From contig NZ_CP147918.1 in NCBI RefSeq assembly GCF_039645975.1, positions 806,001 to 870,000 of the forward strand: a stretch of 64,000 nucleotides of DNA. Direction: 5' to 3'. The DNA is from Sulfurimonas sp. HSL-1716. Lineage in GTDB: Bacteria; Campylobacterota; Campylobacteria; Campylobacterales; Sulfurimonadaceae. Below the pieces are notes generated by a model, which saw only the letters and a list, made by a program, of their open reading frames with translations, was not told where the DNA came from and searched no databases. Both the position numbers and the translations under genes were made by a program. Of the stretch, positions 8,034 through 14,812 are shown one piece after another. Position 1 is the first letter of the stretch, and every line of letters starts with the position of its first letter.

Positions 8034-8606
8034 TTATTGCAGAAGATCATTGAGAGATATGTTTTCTTCAAGCTGTTTCATCTCAAGACCATGATCTTCA
8101 TAGCCTTTTTTATATGCTTCGAGCACGAACTCCTTTGCGCGTTCTATCGTGATGTATCTTACGACCTCTTTGCTCATAGGGAAAATGTTCTGTTTTGGCC
8201 ACGGGTTTGATTCGTCTTTTTGCTTTCTTTTGGATGTTCCGTTTTTTGACTTTTTACAATCTTTGCAGTAGCTCTCCAATCCGTCTTTTGTCGTCTTGTT
8301 TTTGTAAAACTCCCCCGCGCTCTTTGTGAATCCGCATGATGCGCATCTCTTGACCCCGCCTTTTCCAAATGTAGTTTCCACGACTATCTCCTCTTCTTTT
8401 ATGTTGCTATCTTCTTCCGTATCATTATTGATCTTTTTTGGAGTGAAGCCTCGCTCCAATGTTCTTTTTCTTGAGATCTCTGTGATATCTTCATGATGAG
8501 ATCCACTACTACTTTTGATCTCATCTGCAAATATCTTCTCTTTAGGGCTTGGCCTTATACCAAGCTCTCTGCACTTTTGTTTATAGGCTTCGTATGCTGC
8601 ATCCAA
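8034..8606 (-). CDS. Phage protein with Cys4 zinc-finger
   Basis: A 190-residue protein with an acidic, low-complexity N-terminal half (about 1-80) and a treble-clef-like zinc motif. The motif is KRCASCGFTKSAGEFY, 17 residues, then YCKDCKKSKNG, i.e. CxxC...CxxC at about 88-118. The spacing resembles zinc-binding parts of recombination endonuclease VII/HNH-type phage proteins, but no HN(H) catalytic residues are visible. A helical C-terminal domain follows (ITIERAKEFVLEAYKKGYEDHGL). It lies in the leftward operon 13 bases after the clamp-like gene. DNA or nucleoprotein binding is a reasonable inference; a specific function is not known. Confidence 0.65.
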   Translation of the reverse strand: MDAAYEAYKQKCRELGIRPSPKEKIFADEIKSSSGSHHEDITEISRKRTLERGFTPKKINNDTEEDSNIKEEEIVVETTFGKGGVKRCASCGFTKSAGEFYKNKTTKDGLESYCKDCKKSKNGTSKRKQKDESNPWPKQNIFPMSKEVVRYITIERAKEFVLEAYKKGYEDHGLEMKQLEENISLNDLLQ

Positions 8607-8619
8607 GATATTTCCTTAT

Positions 8620-9180
8620 TTAATCATCTAAAATACCACATATAGGCATTGCCACATATGTAAGTTTTGTAATTGGATCATTTATAATTATTGGAGTGTT
8701 TGAACCTGTTATACCTACAGTACCTTCTTTCACATCCGGTACATATTTTTCATCAATAAAAACTCTATTTGCTAGTAGTAAACCACTTATTTGGCTCTTT
8801 TGATAAAATTCAATTTGCTTAGTAGTCTTTTTTGGTATTACTCTTTTGTAATCTGGAAACCTAAAATGATTATCACTTCTTTCCGGTTGAATAATGCTCA
8901 TTATATGACGATCATCTTTATCAAGTAAGTCTATACCTTTCTGATGAATATCATAGAAGTAAGCATTTTTATTTTTTAATGCTACATCTATAATACTTCT
9001 ACATATAAGAAATGGAATATCAACTTTTTCATCATGCTGAATAATAGATATTGCTCGTGTATCTGTTGAAACAATATTCTCATCATCTATATAAATATGA
9101 TTTAATTCAAATTTTGAATTTTTATTATCAACTGTTTTAAATACCTGTTGTAGCTGTAGTTTTGTAATCTTTATCATCAT
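8620..9180 (-). CDS. Compact sliding-clamp-like (DnaN-related) phage protein
   Basis: A 186-residue protein with several marks of a bacterial beta clamp. STDTRAISII (about 38-47) resembles the clamp's ATDxxRLA strand. FRFPDYKRVIP (about 106-116) matches the FPDYRRVLP signature at the end of clamp domain 2. The tail LTYVAMPI resembles the C-terminal YVVMPMRL. Normal DnaN has about 370 residues in three domains; this has room for roughly one and a half. It could form a higher-order ring or act as a decoy or loader competitor. Nearby helicase and initiator genes fit a replication role. The relationship is inferred from motifs by eye. Confidence 0.55.
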   Translation of the reverse strand: MMIKITKLQLQQVFKTVDNKNSKFELNHIYIDDENIVSTDTRAISIIQHDEKVDIPFLICRSIIDVALKNKNAYFYDIHQKGIDLLDKDDRHIMSIIQPERSDNHFRFPDYKRVIPKKTTKQIEFYQKSQISGLLLANRVFIDEKYVPDVKEGTVGITGSNTPIIINDPITKLTYVAMPICGILDD

Positions 9181-9346
9181 ATCTCCTCTATAGTTATTTT
9201 GTAGCTTTTAAAAGCTTTTAATCCATCTATCTCTAAATATCCATTTAGCTTCTCATGAGATCCATTATTTGGAATATAAAAAGTTAGATGTTCATCTTTA
9301 CCATTTTTACTTCCACAGCAAGTGACTATGCATTTCTTTTTTTCAT
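9177..9346 (-). pseudogene. Possible small gene with a -1 frameshift at an A7 run
   Basis: ATG at 9346 is followed by seven A bases. In its own frame it stops after six codons. A -1 shift in the A-run opens about 50 codons reading CIVTCCGSKNGKDEHLTFYI and then on to SYKITIEEI. The open frame ends in TGA overlapping the ATG of the clamp-like gene (ATATGATG), an arrangement typical of coupled real genes. Programmed slippage, a true lesion or a homopolymer sequencing error are all possible. No family recognised; a CxCC-like cysteine cluster is visible. Confidence 0.4.
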
Positions 9347-9370
9347 CTTTTTTCCCGCGGGAAAATTACT

Positions 9371-9463
9371 CTACTTGCTTGGCTTATAATCCCATTGTTT
9401 ACCACGTTTTCTAGTTAAAGCCCATTTAGTCTTATAAATAACTCTTTTCACTTTTATCTCCAT
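9371..9463 (-). CDS. Possible 30-residue basic phage peptide
   Basis: ATG at 9463 overlaps the stop of the preceding 55-codon ORF (TAATG). The peptide MEIKVKRVIYKTKWALTRKR followed by GKQWDYKPSK is strongly basic. Unrecognised. Support is only the coupled start and the position in the leftward operon. Confidence 0.35.
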   Translation of the reverse strand: MEIKVKRVIYKTKWALTRKRGKQWDYKPSK

Positions 9464-9630
9464 TAAAACTCTGTACAACAAACAGATGAGCCTGCTGCAT
9501 CGAACTTTAAAACCTGACTCCGCTTGATGAGCTTCGGTACTGTTATATTTGACATACGGTGATCCTGCGCCCGTTTCTTTACATGTAAGAACATCAAAAC
9601 AAGTAACACGCTTTTTTCAATGTGTTTCAT
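9463..9630 (-). CDS. Possible first gene of the leftward early operon (55 aa)
   Basis: The first ATG left of the OL-like operators opens 55 codons: MKHIEKSVLLVLMFLHVKKR, then AQDHRMSNITVPKLIKRSQV, ending SVCCTEF. An internal ATG at about 9555 (MSNITVP) has AGGA upstream and may be the true start. The stop overlaps the next small ORF. It is too short for recognition. Early phage genes of this size are common and its place directly after the operator region supports expression on induction. Confidence 0.4.
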   Translation of the reverse strand: MKHIEKSVLLVLMFLHVKKRAQDHRMSNITVPKLIKRSQVLKFDAAGSSVCCTEF

Positions 9631-9646
9631 GTTGTGATTTGAAAAT

Positions 9647-9696
9647 GATACTAAATGTATCTTTAAAGGAATATTAAAAAAGATACATTTAGTATC
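9647..9696. promoter_or_regulatory. OL-like pair of repressor operators
   Basis: Two 15-bp palindromes, GATACTAAATGTATC (9647-9661) and GATACATTTAGTATC (9682-9696), have centres 35 bases apart. They lie between the leftward ORF at 9630 and the rightward gene at 9737. They match the three sites beside the repressor gene (consensus GATACNNNNNGTATC). The right one covers the probable -35 position of the promoter at 9709. Confidence 0.75.
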
Positions 9697-9708
9697 TATT
9701 GTTTTTTA

Positions 9709-9714
9709 TATAAT
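9709..9714 (+). promoter_or_regulatory. Probable -10 element for the 61-aa secreted protein gene
   Basis: TATAAT at 9709-9714 lies 22 bases before the ATG at 9737 in an AT-rich stretch. The OL-like operator ending at 9696 overlaps the -35 position, so the phage repressor could repress or activate it. Confidence 0.55.
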
Positions 9715-9736
9715 ATTTTAAAAATAAAGGAAAGCA

Positions 9737-9922
9737 ATGAAGATATTTATTTTATTTGGACTTATAACTAATTCTTTATTTGCTAAAACAAGTTTAGATT
9801 TTTCTACATGCGATTCATATCTTGCACATTATAATAGGTATTTATATAGATATGTGAAGACTGCAAAAACAACATTTGAAAAGAAGACGGATATAGATCT
9901 TGGGTATAGTATTTTTTATTAA
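9737..9922 (+). CDS. Small secreted/periplasmic protein in the phage control region (61 aa)
   Basis: A signal peptide (MKIFILFGLITNSLFA, cleavage near A16-K17) and a 45-residue tyrosine-rich mature part (SYLAHYNRYLYRYVKT) with one cysteine. AAAGGAAAG precedes the ATG. It is the only rightward gene inside the leftward arm, with its own promoter beside repressor operators. That position is typical of accessory (moron) genes. No family recognised; surface alteration or superinfection exclusion would be guesses. Confidence 0.6.
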   Translation: MKIFILFGLITNSLFAKTSLDFSTCDSYLAHYNRYLYRYVKTAKTTFEKKTDIDLGYSIFY

Positions 9923-9939
9923 AATTAAATAATCATATA

Positions 9940-10245
9940 TTATTTATGATTCCACCAGATCATAAATCTTACGACTATGTACCATACAGCTCCGATAAAT
10001 AGTATGAGAGTTGGCACTGCGCTTGACGCTGCTTCCAATGGACTTGTAAATACCGCTATGAGCCCTATCCAAAACAAAGCTGACGAGAGAATGATCTGAA
10101 GCTTTAGCCTCTTGCTTGTTTCCTGTATGGTAGTAGTTCTTTGCTCGCCGATGATGTCTTGTGCTATAGGAGATCCGCAGCTAGGGCAAGATGCCGCCGC
10201 ACTTGACACTTTATGACCACACTCAGGACAATCTAGTAGAGCCAT
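9940..10245 (-). CDS. Zinc-ribbon membrane protein, likely lysogen-expressed
   Basis: A 101-residue protein with an N-terminal zinc ribbon (LDCPECGHKVSSAAASCPSC, CxxC-x11-CxxC) and two transmembrane helices (LQIILSSALFWIGLIAVF and AVPTLILFIGAVWYIVVRFM). It has its own probable promoter: minus-strand TGTATAAT at 10269-10276, and AAAGGGAATGTC before the ATG. Lying just downstream of the repressor with no operator nearby, it could be made in the lysogen. Similar zinc-ribbon/TM proteins are found in many bacteria without known function. Confidence 0.7.
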   Translation of the reverse strand: MALLDCPECGHKVSSAAASCPSCGSPIAQDIIGEQRTTTIQETSKRLKLQIILSSALFWIGLIAVFTSPLEAASSAVPTLILFIGAVWYIVVRFMIWWNHK

Positions 10246-10282
10246 GACATTCCCTTTATTTTTTTTCCATTATACAGTAATT

Positions 10283-10876
10283 TTAAAAATCCATATCTAT
10301 AACGCCTACGACGCGAGCCATCTTTAGATCCAGATTATCATCTGCGTGTACGGTAATGACATCGTAGTCGCTATTTAGAGGTACGAGAGAGATGATATCT
10401 CCCTTCTCGTTTATTTTATACTTTTTTATACCGCTTACGCCGTTTAAGTTATAGTGGACTATATTCCCGTTGTCGATCTGCCTATGGATGTTGCAGTAGA
10501 CTATGGCCCTGTCGTTGATCTTCGGACTCATACTGTTTCCCTCTGCCTGTACTGCGTACATCCCCTCCTCATAGATATCTTCACTTACAGGTATCGGCTC
10601 GTATCCGTTTAGATCGTATTCCTGTGGTATTCCGCAGCTTGCGAGTCCTATGAGCGGTATCGTGCGTACTCTTGATTTTAATTTTTCACCAAACAGTTCA
10701 GCTACGTTTATCTTTAAAATATTTGCAAGTTCTTTTATCTTGTCTGGATCAGGTGTTCTAACACCATTCGACCAATGTGTAACAGTCCCTCTTGAAACGT
10801 TTAGTTTATTGGCTATATCAAGAGCTGTTATATTTTTATCATTCATAATTTTTTTTAAATTATCGGCAAACGACAT
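10283..10876 (-). CDS. cI-like: Phage repressor, CI/LexA type (HTH plus S24 peptidase)
   Basis: A 197-residue repressor maintaining lysogeny. The HTH is at about 15-40 (TALDIANKLNVSRGTVTHWS). A C-terminal S24 self-cleavage domain carries cleavage site C81-G82 (LASCGIP), nucleophile S115 (EGNSMSP) and catalytic lysine K151 or K152 (GIKKYKI). RecA-stimulated self-cleavage would link induction to DNA damage. The start at 10876 is preferred to the longer frame (10939) because AGGA lies 8-9 bases before it and the fold begins there. The extra 21 codons would overlap operators. An operator 22 bases upstream of the start suggests autoregulation. Confidence 0.92.
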   Translation of the reverse strand: MSFADNLKKIMNDKNITALDIANKLNVSRGTVTHWSNGVRTPDPDKIKELANILKINVAELFGEKLKSRVRTIPLIGLASCGIPQEYDLNGYEPIPVSEDIYEEGMYAVQAEGNSMSPKINDRAIVYCNIHRQIDNGNIVHYNLNGVSGIKKYKINEKGDIISLVPLNSDYDVITVHADDNLDLKMARVVGVIDMDF

Positions 10877-10897
10877 ATATTTTTTCCTATATTCTGT

Positions 10898-10970
10898 GAT
10901 ACATATTGTATTATATTTGTAGATACATAAAGTATCCATTTAATATTTTATTAAAGATACTTTATGTATC
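10898..10970. promoter_or_regulatory. OR-like cluster of three repressor operators with divergent promoters
   Basis: Sites: GATACATATTGTATT (10898-10912, one mismatch), GATACATAAAGTATC (10922-10936) and GATACTTTATGTATC (10956-10970). A minus-strand TATAAT (10910-10915) would drive the repressor. A plus-strand TATTAA (10949-10954) would drive the Cro-like gene. Each promoter is overlapped by operators, giving a lambda-like switch. Confidence 0.75.
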
Positions 10971-10978
10971 ATTCTCGG

Positions 10979-11209
10979 ATGGAACGAAAAGCACTTAAAA
11001 AAATACTTTTACAGTATTACGCCGATTCGGCATCAAATCACATCCTGAGAGGCATAAGAAAACCGTCTTATGAAATCATGGTAGAACTTCAAAAAAATCA
11101 TGAAATCCCATTCGATTCGTGGATAGATATATCCAAATACATTTCAAATGATACAAAACAAGACCAAGACGAGTCTAATCCTACAAATCATAAAAAGGTA
11201 TCCGCATGA
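10979..11209 (+). CDS. Cro-like small HTH regulator (76 aa)
   Basis: First rightward gene, divergent from the repressor. Residues about 10-50 resemble the end of a Cro/CI HTH fold: ILRGIRKPSYEIMVELQKNH followed by EIPFDSWIDI. In-frame ATGs exist at 10964 and 10979. The first lies inside the rightmost operator and would be almost leaderless, so the second is preferred, though its ribosome site is weak. The expected role is shutting off the repressor and committing to lytic growth. It overlaps the next gene by four bases. Confidence 0.65.
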   Translation: MERKALKKILLQYYADSASNHILRGIRKPSYEIMVELQKNHEIPFDSWIDISKYISNDTKQDQDESNPTNHKKVSA

Positions 11210-11706
11210 AAGACTATGCAGAAAACAAATCCCCAAAAGACCCGAAACTGTGTCAGCTCATACGAAAGGCTATAACTGTAAACCGAAAAGCAATCGGTTT
11301 GGAGTTTGATGATGTCGCGGAAGAGCTTGGGCTACAACCAGGTACGTTAGAAAACAAGCTCAAGCCATCATACGCAAACGGTGACTTGACTCTTACCGAG
11401 TTTGTCCACTTTCTTGAACTTACGAATGACATGGGACCTCTTGAATACATAGCATCTAATTTCGACATGCTCTTAGTCCGTAATGACGATGTCACACCTA
11501 CAGTCAAAAAGATAGGTCAGCTTGCAGATAAGGCGATGATGGAAAGTTCTGACGTATTTAGATCCGCAAAAGAAGCACTAGAAGACGGGAATATCTCAGA
11601 AGATGAGAAAGAGAGACTTTTAAAAGAGCTTCGGGAGTCAAACACAGCAAACTTCGAGCTAGAGCAACAGCTCAAACATCTACCAACACCACCAAAGGAT
11701 GAATGA
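11206..11706 (+). CDS. CII/CP76-like phage regulatory protein
   Basis: A 166-residue protein resembling the CP76-type phage regulatory (CII) family. It has an N-terminal helical region with an HTH-like LEFDDVAEELGLQPGTLENK (about 32-51), then LTLTEFVHFLELTNDMGPLEYIA. A long charged helix follows (about 105-160). Members of this family usually lie just after the early control region and influence the lysis/lysogeny decision. Coupled on both sides by four-base ATGA overlaps. The assignment rests on motif shape and position. Confidence 0.65.
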   Translation: MKDYAENKSPKDPKLCQLIRKAITVNRKAIGLEFDDVAEELGLQPGTLENKLKPSYANGDLTLTEFVHFLELTNDMGPLEYIASNFDMLLVRNDDVTPTVKKIGQLADKAMMESSDVFRSAKEALEDGNISEDEKERLLKELRESNTANFELEQQLKHLPTPPKDE

Positions 11707-11984
11707 TGTCAAAGATCACACTCAAATCCGGATCTACTCCTGCAAAACTTCACTTACATTTCATGGCAGGAAAGTCGCTCACATTTGATGAGGCGTACGA
11801 AATGAAGATACGCCATCTTACTCAACGCATAGCAGATCTTCACAAGAAATTTATAGATGCAGGTGCGCCGAGCCCGTTGATGGTATTTGATGAACCAAAC
11901 GATCGCGGCGGTACACACTCACGCTACTTCTACAGACACACAAACTGCCCTTATGAAAACAAAACTGGTGCAAGAGCGTACTGA
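11703..11984 (+). CDS. Hypothetical phage protein (93 aa)
   Basis: Unrecognised. A helical centre (LTFDEAYEMKIRHLTQRIADLHKKFID) is followed by a polar tail with a single cysteine (YFYRHTNCPYENKTGARAY). Two tandem ATGs (11703, 11706) are possible starts; AAAGG favours either. It overlaps both neighbours and precedes the helicase. A replication accessory role is possible from position only. Confidence 0.6.
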   Translation: MMSKITLKSGSTPAKLHLHFMAGKSLTFDEAYEMKIRHLTQRIADLHKKFIDAGAPSPLMVFDEPNDRGGTHSRYFYRHTNCPYENKTGARAY

Positions 11985-13240
11985 TGCATGATAACCTTTA
12001 TAACCTTGTATTTGAAAAGAGTGTACTAAGCTCTGTCCTGTTCTCCATGGAAGAAGATGAGAGAGACGAGATCTTCTCAAGGCTTCATACAGAAATATTT
12101 TATCTTCCGTCGCATCGAGATATATACGATGCCATGCATAACCTTTACAGATCGAACAAACCGATAGATGAAGAGTTCATCAAACTACAGCTATCTAAAC
12201 AAAACAAGTTTGATGAAGCAGTCATGCTGGACATACTGTCTGCAAATCCTATAGCAAATGTCACAAGCTACATCGATCAGATAGTTGAATATGCGAAGAA
12301 GAGGAAGATGCTTGAACTAGCTACATCTATCAAAAAGATGATACTTGAAGACCAGGTGACGACTGATGAAGTTCAGGCGATGATAGATATGGAACTTCAA
12401 AAGATGGAAGAGTCAAGCGACATCGGTATGCCTATTACCATGAGACAGGCTATATACGACTACGATAATATGGTAGAACCGCCGAAGATAGCTACAGGCA
12501 TACGAAAGTTTGATGAGATGCTTTGTGATGGTATAGAGCCGGCACAGCTCGTTCATGTCGGCGGTGAAAGAAATGTCGGCAAGACAACACTTCTTAAACA
12601 GATCCTTTTCAATACATCAGTTGGATTTAACAGTCTCTTCTTCAGCTTTGAGATGCCGGCTTGGAAGATGGCAAAACTTACGAAGCGTATGAAAGGACAG
12701 TCGAACTTAGACAACTACAGGATCATAGATACATCGATGATGAAGAGCAGGGATGTCATGGATGTTGCGCGCATGATACGCATGATGTGGCGTAAGCATG
12801 GTATACGTTTTGTGCTCATTGACTCCAAGATGAAGCTTACTCATAAGACATTCAAAGGTAATAGCGATAGCGATAGAAAAGGCGATATCGATGCTGTTCT
12901 AAATGCTGTAGTACAAGAGACTGGCATAACACTTATGATGATCGTACAGCTTTCAAAGGATGATATAAAGAACGGAACTATGAGTAGTTATGGTTCCGGG
13001 CTTAGTGACTATGAGGCTGACATGCAGATCATGGTATATCACTCTCAATCAGGTGACGGTTCCGTAGAGGTCAAGGTTACAAAAGAGAGACAAGACGTCA
13101 ATCATGAACCCATAAAACTATGGCTTAATAGAGATGAGCTGAAGTTTGACGACGTCAGGAGAGCAGAGACCACATATACGGTTACACGTTCTGGCATACA
13201 AGAAACATTTAACGATAAGGTAGAGATACAAATAATATGA
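11984..13240 (+). CDS. DnaB-like replicative helicase
   Basis: A 418-residue phage homologue of DnaB, unwinding DNA at the fork. The N-terminal helical domain (about 1-110) begins EKSVLSSVLF, the usual DnaB pattern. After a linker comes a RecA-like domain with Walker A GGERNVGKTT (193-202), SFEMP at about 221-225 and Walker B IRFVLID (274-280). It is slightly shorter than bacterial DnaB (about 460-490). The next gene overlaps by four bases and carries the likely origin, so initiator and helicase are co-expressed. A phage-coded helicase implies less need for the host DnaB. Confidence 0.9.
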   Translation: MHDNLYNLVFEKSVLSSVLFSMEEDERDEIFSRLHTEIFYLPSHRDIYDAMHNLYRSNKPIDEEFIKLQLSKQNKFDEAVMLDILSANPIANVTSYIDQIVEYAKKRKMLELATSIKKMILEDQVTTDEVQAMIDMELQKMEESSDIGMPITMRQAIYDYDNMVEPPKIATGIRKFDEMLCDGIEPAQLVHVGGERNVGKTTLLKQILFNTSVGFNSLFFSFEMPAWKMAKLTKRMKGQSNLDNYRIIDTSMMKSRDVMDVARMIRMMWRKHGIRFVLIDSKMKLTHKTFKGNSDSDRKGDIDAVLNAVVQETGITLMMIVQLSKDDIKNGTMSSYGSGLSDYEADMQIMVYHSQSGDGSVEVKVTKERQDVNHEPIKLWLNRDELKFDDVRRAETTYTVTRSGIQETFNDKVEIQII

Positions 13241-14031
13241 TGAGAATGAACTATAAAAACTATCCTACCGACTATATACGGTTACTCAAGACCGAGAGGA
13301 CAAACGGGCGCAAGAAAGCACGGTGTTTTCAAGAATATTGGGATGACATGGAACACGGAGATCATAATTCGTTTAGGTTCTACGCAAAGAGCTGGGAAGT
13401 GAGTACAAGTACCGCTCATGATTGGATAAAAGAATTTAACCATGAAATAGAACTGTTTCTAAGTCATTGGACTATTAAAAATAGACAGCACTATAGCTAT
13501 GCTAAAAATCAAGCCGAACGCTTACCGAACGAATCGAACACTTATAAACCCAAAAATATAGGCTTTTCACAACATAGTGCCGAACGCTTACCGAACGAAG
13601 ATATTAATCTAAATGATAATAATGCGCGTGAAGACAAAAAAGGATATTTGTTCAGTAAAGAGTTTAATGATCTCTACTTCATATACGGTGTAAATACGAA
13701 GTTTAAAGGGAAAAAAGAGGATGCATATCAAGAGTTCAAGCGCATCGACATAGATTTGGACCTACTAAAGCTTGCAGCTATGAGGCATCTGCACGATAAA
13801 GATCTCAACGGAAAGACCTACAACCTTACAAACTTTTTGGCAAATGAAATCTACATATCGTACCTTCCAAAGAAGATGAAGCTCACAATCGACGGAGTAG
13901 AGCGCATCGGTCTGTATGACAACGATACAATGCAATTCACATCTACCACAGACAAGTTCATCGGACAGCTCACAGCAAAGAGACTCATAGAACTATACCA
14001 ATCAAAACAACTGGAGTTTATCAATGGCTAA
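13237..14031 (+). CDS. Phage replication protein (O-like), gene contains iterons
   Basis: A 264-residue protein following the helicase. The N-terminus resembles a winged-helix DNA-binding domain of initiator O/DnaD type (FRFYAKSWEVSTSTAHDWIKEF, about 45-66). A low-complexity linker (about 85-130) contains the heptapeptide AERLPNE twice, encoded by the 20-bp DNA repeats. The C-terminal part (about 135-264) is helical and may contact the helicase. The lambda O gene has the same plan: N-terminal DNA binding, iterons inside the gene and a C-terminal helicase partner domain. The functional call is inference from context and layout. Confidence 0.65.
   Translation: MMRMNYKNYPTDYIRLLKTERTNGRKKARCFQEYWDDMEHGDHNSFRFYAKSWEVSTSTAHDWIKEFNHEIELFLSHWTIKNRQHYSYAKNQAERLPNESNTYKPKNIGFSQHSAERLPNEDINLNDNNAREDKKGYLFSKEFNDLYFIYGVNTKFKGKKEDAYQEFKRIDIDLDLLKLAAMRHLHDKDLNGKTYNLTNFLANEIYISYLPKKMKLTIDGVERIGLYDNDTMQFTSTTDKFIGQLTAKRLIELYQSKQLEFING
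13513..13598. other. Candidate phage replication origin: paired iterons
   Basis: A 20-bp repeat occurs at 13513-13532 and 13579-13598. Each unit contains CCGAACG twice, 11 bases apart, giving four sites at 13514, 13525, 13580 and 13591, all separated by multiples of 11 and so on the same helical face. An AT-rich stretch (ATATTAATCTAAATGATAAT, about 13601-13620) follows, a plausible melting region. Confidence 0.65.
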
Positions 14032-14299
14032 AGAAGAAATGAAGATCATCCAAGTAACTGATGTGATAGAACGTATTAAAGATGTAATCAGTAAAGATTA
14101 TCCAAACAGTAAGGTATTTGATAAGAATGTTGCATACGAACTAAGAACTTCACCCGGAGCTTTAGCAGTACAAAAGAGTAGGAACCTGATATCTTATGAT
14201 GCTCTTACAATGTTTTGTATCCGTAGAAAAGTGAACACTAACTGGCTATTTTTTGGAATAGGTGATATGGAGATGGATCATGCCAAAAAAGATTTGTAA
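14024..14299 (+). CDS. CI-type N-terminal HTH protein without peptidase domain
   Basis: A 91-residue protein matching the HTH-only domain of CI-type repressors. NSKVFDKNVAYELRTSPGAL, a short loop, then ISYDALTMFCIRRKVNTNWL and FFGIGDM; the NWLFFGxGxM ending is characteristic of that domain. It has no S24 domain, so it could not be inactivated by RecA-stimulated cleavage. Placed after the replication genes, it may modulate late transcription or act as an antirepressor or second regulator. The HNH start lies inside its 3' end. Confidence 0.7.
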   Translation: MAKEEMKIIQVTDVIERIKDVISKDYPNSKVFDKNVAYELRTSPGALAVQKSRNLISYDALTMFCIRRKVNTNWLFFGIGDMEMDHAKKDL

Positions 14300-14663
14300 T
14301 CAAGTAGGATGCAATAATCTTATCTCTATAAGTGAAAGATATTGCGGCGATCATAAGCGTATTGTGAGTAAGTATAAACATCGAATATATGATAATCATA
14401 AACGCAATAAAGATCACTCGAAGTTCTATCATTCTAAAGAATGGAAATCTATAAGAGAAACTATTATGGAGCGTAACGGAGGACTTTGTAAGAGATGTCA
14501 ACAACTAGACATAATTACAAATGCTGATGTTGTAGATCATATTATTCCAATAACAGAAGACTATACAAAACGACTTGATCTATCAAATCTTCAACCGCTT
14601 TGTCACTCATGTCACAATAAAAAAACAGCAGATGATGAATCCATGAAAGGCAGGGGGGCATGA
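14280..14663 (+). CDS. HNH endonuclease (terminase-associated)
   Basis: A 127-residue HNH nuclease from MPKKICNQVGC; an earlier ATG at 14262 is less likely. Zinc ligands are C70/C73 (LCKRCQ) and C108/C111 (LCHSCHNKK), with catalytic DH at 86-87 (VVDHIIPI) and N103 (SNLQPL). An additional N-terminal Cys group (CNQVGC, YCGDH) may bind a second zinc. In HK97-like phages an HNH protein next to the terminase is needed for cos cleavage, and the position here is the same. It overlaps the preceding HTH gene by 20 bases. Confidence 0.88.
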   Translation: MPKKICNQVGCNNLISISERYCGDHKRIVSKYKHRIYDNHKRNKDHSKFYHSKEWKSIRETIMERNGGLCKRCQQLDIITNADVVDHIIPITEDYTKRLDLSNLQPLCHSCHNKKTADDESMKGRGA

Positions 14664-14812
14664 AATACCTACAGTCTGAAAACCTGAACACCGCCTCCCC
14701 TGTTAACTTTTTACAAACTGTTTTTTTAGGGGGGTGGCTATTTTTTGATAAAACACATGTATTTTTTAAGGTTCGGGCAATTATGCTCCAACCTTAAACA
14801 AAAGGATTAGTT
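14664..14812. other. Pre-terminase region: G-rich inverted segments, hairpin, candidate cos site
   Basis: It holds GCCTCCCCT (about 14691) facing AGGGGGGTGGC (about 14728), and a strong hairpin at 14768-14795 (AAGGTT...AACCTT with an inner GGGCA/TGCTC stem). The hairpin lacks a T-run on either strand, so it is not an ordinary terminator. A 45-codon ORF starts at 14660 (ATGA overlap with HNH) and ends at 14797, but its FLGGWLFFDKT composition and lack of a ribosome site make coding doubtful. Position between HNH and small terminase is where cos sites usually lie. Confidence 0.4.

Noticed and set aside
14660-14797. 45-codon ORF between HNH and terminase
   Set aside because: No ribosome site, odd composition and coincidence with hairpin structures; kept only as part of the candidate cos region.
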